Shown here piece by piece: positions 36,280 through 44,597 of a DNA stretch of 64,000 bases. The notes beneath the pieces are model-generated. The model saw nothing but the letters and a program-made list of their open reading frames with translations. It was not told where the DNA came from and ran no database searches. The stretch comes from Palleronia pontilimi (GTDB lineage: Bacteria > Pseudomonadota > Alphaproteobacteria > Rhodobacterales > Rhodobacteraceae): the NCBI RefSeq assembly GCF_016412875.1, contig NZ_JAEKPD010000007.1, positions 1 to 64,000 of the forward strand, read 5' to 3'. The translations under genes were made by a program, and so were the position numbers. Positions within the stretch are counted from its first letter, which is position 1. Each line of letters begins with the position of its first letter.

Positions 36280-36429
36280 AGAGGTCGGGCCTGTTCTTCG
36301 GAGCAGACTTTCGGTCGGATCGCAGCGAAAGCCCGGTTGCCTGGCCGTCCCTCGGTTCGGATGACGCTGCAGTAGCGAACGACAGCGAGGTGGTCCGTGA
36401 CGCAGCGAGTGGTGTCTAAGCCTGACCGG

Positions 36430-36446
36430 CCCGTAGCGGGGTTTTT
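36430..36446 (+). terminator. Rho-independent terminator-like hairpin
   Basis: CCCG-TAG-CGGG followed by GTTTTTC gives a short G+C stem with a T-run about 150 bases after the Hint gene stop; an overlapping CGTAGC...GCTACG inverted repeat (36432-36454) extends it. The surrounding 285 bases hold no recognised gene. Confidence 0.45.
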
Positions 36447-36564
36447 CTGCTACGCGATCCGTCCCGCTCCCCAGGATTTGGTCAAGGTAGCGATCAGCGA
36501 CGTCCCGGCGGTGTGCTCCGGTGCAGCCAACTCGGATCGTGCAACCCCGTTTCGAGCGTCCACG

Positions 36565-37101
36565 CTACTTCGGCGTTCCACCCATGCGGCGTCTCTTGGC
36601 CCTTTCCCGGTAAAGCGCAGCGGGCGTGACGCCGATCGCGTCGGCGACTTCGGCCCAGCCGCCGGGCCCGGGTGGCCCCTGCAGCGCCAGCCAGGCGTCG
36701 AGCCGGTCGGAAAGGCGCTTCATGCGCAGGATCTCGACACGCGCGCGCTGCGCCCGCACCTCCGTCGCCGATGCCGCAAACAAGGCCATAAGCGTGTCGG
36801 GGTGGCCCGCAAGCGCCGCCAGAAACGCGCCCTTCCGGATGCGGCGCAGCTCCGCATCCGTACGGACGACGGCATCGCAGTGATAGCGCTCGGCGAAGAG
36901 CGACGCCTCGGCAAGAAGCGCGCCGCCCTCGGCGATCTGCAGCGTCAGCGTTGCGCCTTCGGACAGGACGCGCCTGAGCGCGACGGCACCGGACTGCACG
37001 AAAATGACGTCGCGGACCCGGTCGCCGCAATGGAAGACGGGCTTTCCCGTGCCGAGACGGGCGACGGGCGCGGCGGCGAAGAGCGCGGCAAGATCGGACA
37101 T
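36565..37101 (-). CDS. Crp/Fnr-type cyclic-nucleotide-binding regulator
   Basis: Protein of 178 residues from the ATG at 37101 (MSDLAALFAAAPVARLG); an ATG at 37113 is equally open. It has an effector beta-roll (GDRVRDVIFVQSGAVALRRVLSEGATLTLQIAEGGALLAEASLF) and a short C-terminal helix-turn-helix (GGWAEVADAIGVTPAALYRERAKRR). It is shorter than usual Crp proteins. It diverges from a set of exported metal-related proteins 68 bases away and is probably their regulator. Confidence 0.78.
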   Translation of the reverse strand: MSDLAALFAAAPVARLGTGKPVFHCGDRVRDVIFVQSGAVALRRVLSEGATLTLQIAEGGALLAEASLFAERYHCDAVVRTDAELRRIRKGAFLAALAGHPDTLMALFAASATEVRAQRARVEILRMKRLSDRLDAWLALQGPPGPGGWAEVADAIGVTPAALYRERAKRRRMGGTPK

Positions 37102-37169
37102 GATCGCGATCATATGCCGGGATTGCCAGCATGGGTAGGGTGATCGCGACACAGAAACAGGAGCTTTGC

Positions 37170-37733
37170 ATGATCCGTCTCGCCGCCGCCTCGACCCTTG
37201 CCGTTGCCCTTGCCCTGCCGACGGCACCTTATGCCCAGAATGCCGTCCACAGCGAAGGGATGATCCACGGAGCCCCTTCCGCGACCCTGCGCGAGCCCGG
37301 CCAAGGTGCCTTCGCAGCCCTTTCCGAAGTCGTCCGCGTGCTGGAAGCGGACCCGAAGACCGACTGGCCGCGCGTCGACCTGGACGGTTTGCGGGCCCAT
37401 CTGGTCGATATGGACCTGCTGGCGACAGAAGCTGTCGCCGAGACCACCGAGATCGCGGGCGGCCTTACGGCGCGTGCGACCGGCGGGCCAGAGGTCCTGG
37501 CGGCGCTGAGCCGCATGGTCCCGGCTCATGCAGATCAGCTGCGCGGCCAGACCGACTGGACCGTCTCGGCCAAGGTGGGCGACGACCATGTCGCGCTGAC
37601 CGTCACCAGCGACGATCCCGGCACGACCGCTCGGATCAGGGCGCTTGGCTTCTTCGGGCTCATGGCAAGCCAGGATCACCACCGGATGCACCATCTGTCG
37701 ATCGCCCGCGGCGAGATGCCCCACGGCGGGTGA
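37170..37733 (+). CDS. Exported protein of unknown function
   Basis: Protein of 187 residues. The ATG at 37170 follows aggagctttgc. A signal peptide (LAAASTLAVALALPTAPYAQ) is followed by a helical domain (GQGAFAALSEVVRVLEADPKTDWPRVDLDGLRAHLVDMDLLA) and ends with His-rich ASQDHHRMHHLSIARGEMPHGG, a possible metal site. I do not recognise the family. Context (DUF411 protein, His/Cys-rich protein, permease) suggests metal handling in the periplasm. Confidence 0.65.
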   Translation: MIRLAAASTLAVALALPTAPYAQNAVHSEGMIHGAPSATLREPGQGAFAALSEVVRVLEADPKTDWPRVDLDGLRAHLVDMDLLATEAVAETTEIAGGLTARATGGPEVLAALSRMVPAHADQLRGQTDWTVSAKVGDDHVALTVTSDDPGTTARIRALGFFGLMASQDHHRMHHLSIARGEMPHGG

Positions 37734-37775
37734 TCCGGTTGTGGGACGCGGCTGGCATCGCTATCTTTCCGCACG

Positions 37776-38090
37776 ATGAAGCTATTTCTCTCTGCCCTTC
37801 TGTCCCTGGCGCTGCTGTTCGTCGCCAGCCTGGACGCGGCCCACGCCGCGCCGCAGGGCAGCGCCGTGGCGATGACCGAGATGCCGCACGATGACCATGG
37901 CACGTCGGAAATGTCCTGCTGCGACGGTCTGTCGAGCCGCGCGGCCCCCTGCCTGGGGGACGTCTTTGCCGAGACGCCCGATGCGGCACCGGCCACATCG
38001 GCGCCGACGCGGCTTCGGCTCGCACCGGCGGCGACGGTGATGGCGGTCCAGCACCTGCCCGAGACGCCCATCGGTCCCCCGAAAGCCTGA
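37776..38090 (+). CDS. Small exported protein with His/Cys segment
   Basis: Protein of 104 residues with a clear signal peptide (LSALLSLALLFVASLDAAHA) and the segment MPHDDHGTSEMSCCDG, whose His, Met and Cys residues could bind a soft metal such as copper. The rest is Ala/Pro-rich and low complexity. No family assigned. It lies between two other exported proteins in the same direction. Confidence 0.6.
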   Translation: MKLFLSALLSLALLFVASLDAAHAAPQGSAVAMTEMPHDDHGTSEMSCCDGLSSRAAPCLGDVFAETPDAAPATSAPTRLRLAPAATVMAVQHLPETPIGPPKA

Positions 38091-38154
38091 CGGCGCCATA
38101 TCCGTCAGACAGCGCGCAACATCGCGCCTTTCCATTCGTTCAAGGACCACACCC

Positions 38155-38631
38155 ATGACCAACCGTCGAAACTTTCTCTTTGGCCTCGGGGGCTTTGCCC
38201 TTGTGGCTGCCACCGGGCCCGTTCGCGCCGCCGCGCCGACCGCCCTGCATGTCCTGTCCACGCCCGGCTGCGGCTGCTGCCATGCCTGGGCCGACCTGGC
38301 GCGGGCGCTCGGCTACGCCGTCACCGTCGAGGACCTGAGCGACCCGGACGCGCAGAAGGCGGCGCTGGGCGTGCCCGCGGACCTCGTGTCCTGCCATACG
38401 GTCAAGGGCGATGGCTACGTCTTCGAGGGCCACGTGCCCTTCGAGGCGGTGGAGGCGGTCTTGCGCGACCGGCCCGACATCACCGGTCTGGCCGTGCCCG
38501 GCATGCCCATGGGCTCGCCCGGCATGGGCGACGACCCCACCGCGCGGTTCGACGTGATCGCCTTCGGCGGCGCGGCGGGTGCGGGGGCGGTCTTCTACCG
38601 CGCGGGCACGCCGCGGCCCTTCGCCGTCTGA
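38155..38631 (+). CDS. DUF411 metal-binding protein
   Basis: Protein of 158 residues with a Tat-like signal (MTNRRNFLFGLGGFALVAA) and the DUF411 core: LHVLSTPGCGCCHAWADLARALGYAVTVED, VPADLVSCHTVKGDGYVFEGHVPFEAVEAVL and GLAVPGMPMGSPGM. DUF411 proteins occur in copper and silver resistance loci; the C-x-C-C cluster and Met-rich end are candidate ligands. It acts in the periplasm. The following 222 bases to the next gene contain no convincing gene. Confidence 0.85.
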   Translation: MTNRRNFLFGLGGFALVAATGPVRAAAPTALHVLSTPGCGCCHAWADLARALGYAVTVEDLSDPDAQKAALGVPADLVSCHTVKGDGYVFEGHVPFEAVEAVLRDRPDITGLAVPGMPMGSPGMGDDPTARFDVIAFGGAAGAGAVFYRAGTPRPFAV

Positions 38632-38853
38632 GCCATGCACCGTCGGCCCATGGCCCTGGCCGGTCGCGCCCGCGTGGCGGGATCGGTCGTGATGCCGTGC
38701 GCCCCGGTCGGCGCGGGTCCTGAGAACCTGCGCCGGGCGGCGCGCTACGGGGCGCGTCCGCGTCCGGCCCGCGTCGGCGCCGCGATCCTGCGTGCCCCGG
38801 TCGCGACCGGGACAATCGAGACGCTGCCCGCCCATACCTGACGGACCACCACG

Positions 38854-39258
38854 ATGCTGCTGCCCCTGTTCCTTGGTGTCGCGTTCGCGCTTCTGGCCAT
38901 CGCATTGTTTCACCTGAGCGGCATGTCCCGCGACAGGGCCGCGGGGCCCGTGACGCTGGTGGCAATCGCGCTGTTCTACCCGGTCTTCGCGGTCGAGAAC
39001 GGGGACCTGGTCCAGGTCCTGTTCCACGCCGCCATCGCGTCGCTTTTCACCGGGATCGCGATCTTGGGATACCGGACGCGGTTCGTCTGGATCGGGCTCG
39101 GGCTGATCGGCCATGGGGTGTTCGACGCCATCGCCCATGCCAGCCTCGACGGACCGGCGCCCGACTGGTGGGGGCCGTTCTGTATCGGGGTCGATGTGGT
39201 GCTCGGGGCCTGGCTGCTCACAATCCGCCCGGAACAATTCCGAGGGGGCAGTCGCTAA
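38854..39258 (+). CDS. Four-helix membrane protein
   Basis: Protein of 134 residues with four hydrophobic helices (LFLGVAFALLAIALFHL, VTLVAIALFYPVFAV, LFHAAIASLFTGIAILGY and WGPFCIGVDVVLGAWLL) and a loop GLGLIGHGVFDAIAHASLDG. It resembles small DUF6010-type membrane proteins but no function can be given. The permease gene starts 30 bases downstream. Confidence 0.65.
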   Translation: MLLPLFLGVAFALLAIALFHLSGMSRDRAAGPVTLVAIALFYPVFAVENGDLVQVLFHAAIASLFTGIAILGYRTRFVWIGLGLIGHGVFDAIAHASLDGPAPDWWGPFCIGVDVVLGAWLLTIRPEQFRGGSR

Positions 39259-39288
39259 CCCAGTCGAAACCCGAATTAGGCGAGCAAC

Positions 39289-40491
39289 ATGACGCAGAGC
39301 TTTCTCGACACCTGGCATTCCGCCGCAACGACCACGCTTGGCCTGTTCTGGACGGCGTTCTGGGCCTTCGGGCTCGGCTACCTGATCTCGTCCATGATCC
39401 AGGTCTTCGTCACCCGCCAGACCATGCAGGAGAAAATGGGAGAGGCCGGTCCGCGTTCGGTCGCCATGGGCACGTTCTTCGGCTTCGTCAGCTCGTCTTG
39501 CAGCTTCGCGGCGCTGTCGGGGACGCGGGCGCTGTTTGCAAAGGGGGCGGGTCTGGTGCCGTCGCTGGCCTTCCTGCTCGCGTCGACCAACCTGGTGGTC
39601 GAGCTTGGCATCATCATCGCGATCTTCCTGGGCTGGCAATTCGTCGTCGGCGAATACGTGGGCGGATTGCTCCTGATCGGGCTGATGTGGCTCGTCATCC
39701 GGCTGACGCGCCCCATCGCCCCGATCGACGAGGCGCGGCGCAAGGCGCAGGAAAGCCAGGGAGACGACGACGAGGCCGAGGGATCGGACGCCTCGTGGCG
39801 CGACAAGCTGAGCTCGCGCGACAGCTGGGCCATGGTCGCGCAGCGTTACGTCATGGAATGGATGATGGTCTGGAAGGACGTGACCGTAGGTTTCACCGTC
39901 GCGGGCATCATCGCCGCCTTTGTCCCGCGTTCCTTCTTCGAATGGCTGTTCATCGGCGGCGACGATCCGAATTTCTTCGAGCTGCTGGCGCAGGCGCTGG
40001 TCGGCCCGGTGGCGGCGTTCTTCACCTTCATCGGGTCCATGGGCAACATCCCCCTGGCCGCCGTGCTCTATGGCAACGGCGTCGCCTTCGCGGGCATCAT
40101 GGCGTTCATCTTCTCGGACCTGGTGGTGATCCCGGTGCTGCGGGTCAACGCCCAGTATTACGGATGGAGAATGGCGCTGTATATCCTGGGCGTCTTCCTG
40201 GTCGTGCTCGTGGCGACGGCGATGATCCTGCATTACGGCTTCGCGGCCTTCGGCCTGTTGCCGTCGGCCGAGCAGGTGCGAACGGTGACGGACCGCGAAT
40301 TCTTCGCCATCGACTACACGTTCTGGCTGAACCTGCTTTTCGGCGCGCTGTGCCTCGGGTTCCTGGCCTGGAAGATCGCCCGCTCGGGCTGGAGCTTCGC
40401 CATCGGTGCGGGCGTGGTGGAAAAGGCGCTCTTCGTCCTTGCCATCCTGTCCTACGCCTGGCTTGCCATCGGACTTGCCGTCGGCGGGTGA
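39289..40491 (+). CDS. Predicted permease (COG0701-like)
   Basis: Protein of 400 residues with about eight to ten transmembrane helices in two groups around a charged cytoplasmic loop (EARRKAQESQGDDDEAEGSD). The first group has FGFVSSSCSFAALSGTRALFAKGAG, in place of the C-S-C-G element of ArsP-type permeases, and the second FIGSMGNIPLAAVLYGNG. COG0701 permeases move metals or organoarsenicals; the cargo here is unknown but the DUF411 neighbour points to a metal. It ends convergently with the methyltransferase operon. Confidence 0.82.
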   Translation: MTQSFLDTWHSAATTTLGLFWTAFWAFGLGYLISSMIQVFVTRQTMQEKMGEAGPRSVAMGTFFGFVSSSCSFAALSGTRALFAKGAGLVPSLAFLLASTNLVVELGIIIAIFLGWQFVVGEYVGGLLLIGLMWLVIRLTRPIAPIDEARRKAQESQGDDDEAEGSDASWRDKLSSRDSWAMVAQRYVMEWMMVWKDVTVGFTVAGIIAAFVPRSFFEWLFIGGDDPNFFELLAQALVGPVAAFFTFIGSMGNIPLAAVLYGNGVAFAGIMAFIFSDLVVIPVLRVNAQYYGWRMALYILGVFLVVLVATAMILHYGFAAFGLLPSAEQVRTVTDREFFAIDYTFWLNLLFGALCLGFLAWKIARSGWSFAIGAGVVEKALFVLAILSYAWLAIGLAVGG

Positions 40492-40530
40492 CGCCGTGAC
40501 CGGCACGTCACCCGCGGGCGGAAGGCCCGA

Positions 40531-41685
40531 TCAGCTTGCCGCCGCCAGCGACTTCTTCGGATCGAAGAACGGGATCGGGACCACCGTGCAGGCGCGAGTC
40601 TCGCTCAGCTTGTCGACGGTCAGTTCGGTGCCCGGCTCGGCCTGGTCCGACGCGATCATGGCCAGCGCGATGTTCTTTTCCAGTCGCGGTGAATAGATCG
40701 CGGACGTGACCGTGCCCACCTGTTTGCCGTCGGCCAGGATCGGCCAGAAGAAATCGTTCGAGCCCACGAAAGGCTCGCCCTCGATCTCGACGCCCACGAG
40801 CTTTTGCTTCACGCCCTTCTCGCTGATCCGGCGCAGCGCGTCCTTGCTGACGAAATCCGCCTCCATGTCCAGATCGACCAGGCGCCCGAGCCCCAGCTCG
40901 TAGGGGTTGTTGGCCAGGTTCATGTCGGCGTGGTAGGACAGCATCCCCGCCTCGATCCGGCGGATGCTCGAGGTGTGGCCGGGCTTCAGGCCCAGGGGCG
41001 CGCCCACCTTCATCAGGTGTTCCCACAGCCGGTCGCCCGCGCTGCTGTCGCGCAGGAAGATCTCGTATCCCAGCTCGCTCGACCAGCCGGTGCGCGAGAT
41101 GATGAGCGGCACGCCGTCCCAGTCGTATTCCATGAACCGGTAGTATTTCAGATCGGGCGGCCCTTCGCCGAAAGCCGCGCGCAACACGTCGCGGGACTTG
41201 GGGCCCTGCAATTGCAGCGGCGAGACATCGGGTTCCGAGATCTCGACATCCATGCCGGAATTGACCGCAAGACCGCGGGCCCAGAGCAGCACGTCGCTGT
41301 CGGCGATGGACAGCCAGAAATGGTCTTCCGCCAGCTTCAGCAGGATCGGGTCGTTGATGATGCCGCCGTGCTGATCGGTGATCAGGATATACTTGCACTG
41401 GCCGACCTCGGTTTTCGACAGGTCGCGGCAGCTGAGATACTGGGTGAACTTCGCGGCGTCAGGGCCCTTGATCTCGACCTGGCGTTCCACCGACACGTCG
41501 CACAGGATCGCGTCGTTGACGAGGTTCCAGAAGTTCTGGGCCGGGTCGCCGAAATCGCGCGGGATATACATGTGGTTATAGACCGAGAAGCCCTTGGCCC
41601 CCCAACGCAGCGCCGCATCCGAGTAGGGCGACTTGCGCACCTGCGTGCCGAAGCTGAACTGGGCGAATTCGAGTTCGTGTGCCAT
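40531..41685 (-). CDS. DmdA/GcvT-like folate-dependent methyltransferase
   Basis: Protein of 384 residues from the ATG at 41685 (ACTGGAAA precedes). It follows the plan of DMSP demethylase DmdA and other aminomethyltransferase-fold enzymes: FSVYNHMYIPRDFGDPAQNFWNLVNDAILCDVSVERQVEIKGPDAAKF, LWLS-type SIADSDVLLWARGLAV, EPDVSPLQLQGPKSRDVL, a glycine-rich GWSSELGYEIF and a C-terminal barrel (GTVTSAIYSPRLEKNIALAMI). It should move a methyl group from a methylated amine or sulfonium to tetrahydrofolate. It diverges from true DmdA at several positions I recall, so the substrate is open. Last gene of the operon. Confidence 0.82.
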   Translation of the reverse strand: MAHELEFAQFSFGTQVRKSPYSDAALRWGAKGFSVYNHMYIPRDFGDPAQNFWNLVNDAILCDVSVERQVEIKGPDAAKFTQYLSCRDLSKTEVGQCKYILITDQHGGIINDPILLKLAEDHFWLSIADSDVLLWARGLAVNSGMDVEISEPDVSPLQLQGPKSRDVLRAAFGEGPPDLKYYRFMEYDWDGVPLIISRTGWSSELGYEIFLRDSSAGDRLWEHLMKVGAPLGLKPGHTSSIRRIEAGMLSYHADMNLANNPYELGLGRLVDLDMEADFVSKDALRRISEKGVKQKLVGVEIEGEPFVGSNDFFWPILADGKQVGTVTSAIYSPRLEKNIALAMIASDQAEPGTELTVDKLSETRACTVVPIPFFDPKKSLAAAS

Positions 41686-41714
41686 TTTCCAGTGTCCAAT
41701 CGTAGGGGGGAGTG

Positions 41715-43325
41715 TCAGCCGGTCTGGCGGACCAGGTCCCGAAGTTCGTTCTTGCGTATCTTGCCGGTGCTGGTCTTCGGAAGCTCTCCGAAGATGATCT
41801 TCTTGGGCCGCTGGAATCCCGCCAGGCGGGCCTTCGCGTGATCGAGCAATTCCTGTTCCGTAGCCTCGCCGGACAGCTCGATGAAGGCGCAGGGAACTTC
41901 GCCCCATTTCTCGTCGGGCATCGCCACGACGGCGACCATGTTGACGGCGGGGTGGGAATAGAGCGCCTTTTCCACCTCGATCGACGATATGTTCTCGCCG
42001 CCCGAGATGATGATGTCCTTCGAGCGGTCGCGGATCTCGATGTAGCCGTCGGGGTGCTGCACGGCCAGATCGCCGGACCAGAACCAGCCGTCCCGGAACG
42101 CCTTGGCGGTCTCGTCGGGGGCCTTCAGGTAGCCCTTCATCACAATGTTGCCGCGGAACACGATCTCGCCCAGCGTGTCGCCGTCCCAGGGGACCGGCTG
42201 GCCGCTTTCGGGATCCAGCACCAGCACGTCCTCTTCCAGCTCGTAGGCGACGCCCTGCCGCGCCTTCAGCTCGGCCTGTTCGGCCACGGGGCGGTCCGAC
42301 CAGTCGGGCTTTTCGGCGCAGACCACGGCCGGGCCGTAGACTTCGGTCAGCCCGTAGACATGGGTGACCGAGATGCCCATCGCCTCCATCTTGCCGATCA
42401 CGCTGGCGGGCGGCGGAGCGGCGGCGGTCATCATCTTGATCTTCTGCGGGAAGTCGCGCTTCGTCTCGGCCCCCGCGATCATCGACATGATGATCGGCGC
42501 GCCGCAGAGATGCGTGACGCCGTGATCGGCGAAGGCGTCGTAGATCGCGTCGGCGCGGGGCGCGCGCAGGAAGACATGGGTGCCCGCCAGAAGGGTGATC
42601 GTCCAGGGAAAACACCAGCCGTTGCAGTGAAACAGCGGCAAGGTCCACAGATAGACGGGATAATGCGGCATCTCCCACGTCACCACGTTGTTGACCGCGT
42701 TCATCCAGGCGCCGCGATGCGAATAGACCACGCCCTTGGGACGGCCCGTCGTGCCGGACGTGTAGTTCAGCGCCAGCGAATCCCATTCGTCGTCGGGCAG
42801 GGTGTAGGCGAAACCGGGATCGCCTTCGGCAAGAAGCGCGTCGTAGGTCAGCGCGCCGATCCGCGTGCCGCCGGGGCCTTCGGGATCCTCGATATCGACG
42901 ACCAGCAGATCGCGGCCCGACTTCTCGATGGCGTCGCGCGCAAGGTCCGAGAGTTCGGTATCGACCAGAAGCACCTTCGCCTCGCCGTGCTCCAGGATAT
43001 AGGCGATGGTATCGGCGTCGAGCCGCGTGTTGTTGGCGTTCAGCACCGCGCCCAGCATGGGGATGGCCAGCGCGCATTCCAGGGCTTCGGGGATGTTGGG
43101 CGCGATCAGCGCGACCGTGTCGCCCTTGCCCACGCCGCGCGCCGCCAGCGCCGAGGCAAGCCGCTTGCACCTTTCGGCCACCTCGCCCCAGTTGCGGCGG
43201 ATGGATCCGTGGATCTGGGCGGGCAGTTCGGGATGCACCCGCTCCACGTGCTTCAGGATCGATACCGGCGACAGGGCCGTGTGATTGGCGCCATTGCGCG
43301 CCAGTTCGGGACCGTTGAAATTCAT
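41715..43325 (-). CDS. Acyl-CoA synthetase (AMP-forming)
   Basis: Protein of 536 residues. The ATG at 43325 overlaps the crotonase stop by four bases. ANL motifs are LNYTSGTTGRPKGVVYSHRG (AMP binding), YGLTEVYGPAV, WFWSGDLAVQHPDGYIEIRDRSKDIIISGGENISSIEVE and the C-terminal lysine region KTSTGKIRKNELR. It resembles medium-chain and DmdB-like (methylmercaptopropionate) CoA ligases. With DmdA-like and SBP56-like partners it may activate a short thio- or carboxylic acid; the acid is not determined by the sequence I can read. Confidence 0.88.
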   Translation of the reverse strand: MNFNGPELARNGANHTALSPVSILKHVERVHPELPAQIHGSIRRNWGEVAERCKRLASALAARGVGKGDTVALIAPNIPEALECALAIPMLGAVLNANNTRLDADTIAYILEHGEAKVLLVDTELSDLARDAIEKSGRDLLVVDIEDPEGPGGTRIGALTYDALLAEGDPGFAYTLPDDEWDSLALNYTSGTTGRPKGVVYSHRGAWMNAVNNVVTWEMPHYPVYLWTLPLFHCNGWCFPWTITLLAGTHVFLRAPRADAIYDAFADHGVTHLCGAPIIMSMIAGAETKRDFPQKIKMMTAAAPPPASVIGKMEAMGISVTHVYGLTEVYGPAVVCAEKPDWSDRPVAEQAELKARQGVAYELEEDVLVLDPESGQPVPWDGDTLGEIVFRGNIVMKGYLKAPDETAKAFRDGWFWSGDLAVQHPDGYIEIRDRSKDIIISGGENISSIEVEKALYSHPAVNMVAVVAMPDEKWGEVPCAFIELSGEATEQELLDHAKARLAGFQRPKKIIFGELPKTSTGKIRKNELRDLVRQTG

Positions 43326-44140
43326 TCCCCGGCCCATTCCGGCATCGCTTCCTTGCGGGTGAACGCGCCGATCCCGGCCTCGGCATCGCGGGCCATCATG
43401 TTGTCGGCCATGGTGCGTCCGGCGAAGGCGTAGGCGTCTTCCAGCGGCATCTCGAGCTGCTCGTAGAAGGCGCGCTTGCCGATCTTGACGGCGGCGGGCG
43501 ACTTGTCGGCGATGGTGCGGGCCATCTGCATCGCGGCAGCTTCCAGCCCGTCCAGCGGCACGACCCGGTTCACCAGCCCCATTTCGGCCACGCGGGCGGC
43601 GGGCAGGAAGTCGCCCAGCAGCAGCATCTCCATCGCCAGCTTGCGCGGCACGTTGCGGCTGAGGGCCACCATGGGGGTCGAGCAGAACAGGCCGATATTG
43701 ACGCCCGACGTGGCGAATTTCGCATCCTCGGACGCCACGGCCAGGTCGCAGGACGCGACCAGCTGGCAGCCCGCGGCGGTGGCGATGCCGCGCACCTCGG
43801 CGATGACGGGTTGCGGCAGGCGGACCACGCGCAGCATCATCGCCGAGCACTTGGCGAAAAGATCCTGGAAATACTGGTACCCCCCGTCGGCATCGGCGCG
43901 ACGGGCGGTCATTTCCTTGAGATTGTGACCGGCGCAGAAATGCGCGCCGCCGCTGCGCAGGATCACCGCCTTGACGCTGCGATCCGCCGCGATCGTGTCG
44001 AGCGTGTCGGACAGCGCGCCCAGCATCGCCTCGGACAGGGCGTTGATGGATTTCGGGGCATTCAGCGTCAGAACCGCGATGCCGTCCGCATCGCTGCGCA
44101 GCAACAGTTCGTCGGTGATCGGGGTGCCGTCATGGCCCAT
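43322..44140 (-). CDS. ECHDC3-type crotonase-fold protein without catalytic Glu
   Basis: Protein of 272 residues of the enoyl-CoA hydratase family, with the oxyanion-hole segments HFCAGHNLKEM and GIATAAGCQLVASCDLAVAS. The two Glu that act in hydratases are replaced: Gln126 in AAGCQ and Gly146 in FATSGVNIG. The pattern GCQLVASCDLAVASxxxxFATxGVNxGLFCSTP matches the ECHDC3 branch. It may therefore bind an acyl-CoA or catalyse another reaction rather than hydrate. GGACGACAAG precedes the ATG; the next gene overlaps its stop. Confidence 0.88.
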   Translation of the reverse strand: MGHDGTPITDELLLRSDADGIAVLTLNAPKSINALSEAMLGALSDTLDTIAADRSVKAVILRSGGAHFCAGHNLKEMTARRADADGGYQYFQDLFAKCSAMMLRVVRLPQPVIAEVRGIATAAGCQLVASCDLAVASEDAKFATSGVNIGLFCSTPMVALSRNVPRKLAMEMLLLGDFLPAARVAEMGLVNRVVPLDGLEAAAMQMARTIADKSPAAVKIGKRAFYEQLEMPLEDAYAFAGRTMADNMMARDAEAGIGAFTRKEAMPEWAGE

Positions 44141-44167
44141 CTTGTCGTCCTTCTGCTGGGCGTCGCG

Positions 44168-44557
44168 TCAGATCAACGTGCCGCCGGCCTTCTTCCACGC
44201 GGCCACGCCGCCCGCCATGTTGACCACCGGCGACAGGCCCATGTCCATCGCCGATCTCGCCGCCAGGGCCGACCGTCCGCCCGAGGCGCAATAGAACACG
44301 TAGGTCTTGTCCTGGTTGAATGCCGGTTTGTGGGCCGGGCTGTCGGGGTCGATGTGAAACTCGACCATCCCGCGCGACGACGCGATGGCGCCCGCGATCA
44401 TGCCGGTTTTTTCCTGCTCGGCCCCGTCGCGCAGATCCACGAAGACGTGGTCGGGCGAGCCCTGCAGCGCCAGCGCCTCGTCGGCGGTGATGTTCTGCAC
44501 CTCGGCCATGGCCGCTTTCACGATCTCTTGCGCGCTTTTCGAAATGGTCTGGGGCAT
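44168..44557 (-). CDS. Single-domain rhodanese
   Basis: Protein of 129 residues from the ATG at 44557, chosen because AAAGGATGAAGACC precedes it; an ATG nine bases upstream is also open. One rhodanese domain with VFVDLRDGAEQEK, the persulfide-forming Cys90 in YVFYCASGGRSALAA and the C-terminal VVNMAGGVAAWKKAGG. It carries sulfane sulfur. In the operon it could pass on or detoxify sulfide or persulfide formed by the SBP56-like enzyme; that is inference. Confidence 0.88.
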   Translation of the reverse strand: MPQTISKSAQEIVKAAMAEVQNITADEALALQGSPDHVFVDLRDGAEQEKTGMIAGAIASSRGMVEFHIDPDSPAHKPAFNQDKTYVFYCASGGRSALAARSAMDMGLSPVVNMAGGVAAWKKAGGTLI

Positions 44558-44597
44558 GGTCTTCATCCTTTGCCAGGGCGGCGCGTGGCCGCCCGCG

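Noticed and set aside
36280-36564. Possible insertion-sequence or tRNA remnant after the Hint gene
   Set aside because: No transposase frame, tRNA fold or flanking repeat could be made out; only a terminator-like hairpin is supported.
38635-38841. A 68-codon plus-strand frame between the DUF411 and four-helix genes
   Set aside because: It starts three bases after a stop but lacks a Shine-Dalgarno, and the product is almost only Ala, Arg, Pro and Val; I could not separate it from non-coding G+C-rich sequence.
38140-40506. A 788-codon open frame on the minus strand
   Set aside because: It mirrors the DUF411 and permease genes and is extremely rich in Asp, His, Gln and Arg, the signature of antisense reading.
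40531-44140. Reading the operon 3' part as a complete DMSP demethylation pathway (dmdA, dmdB, dmdD)
   Set aside because: The crotonase lacks the catalytic Glu residues of DmdD, no DmdC-type dehydrogenase is present, and the methyltransferase is only DmdA-like, so naming the genes dmd would go beyond the evidence.
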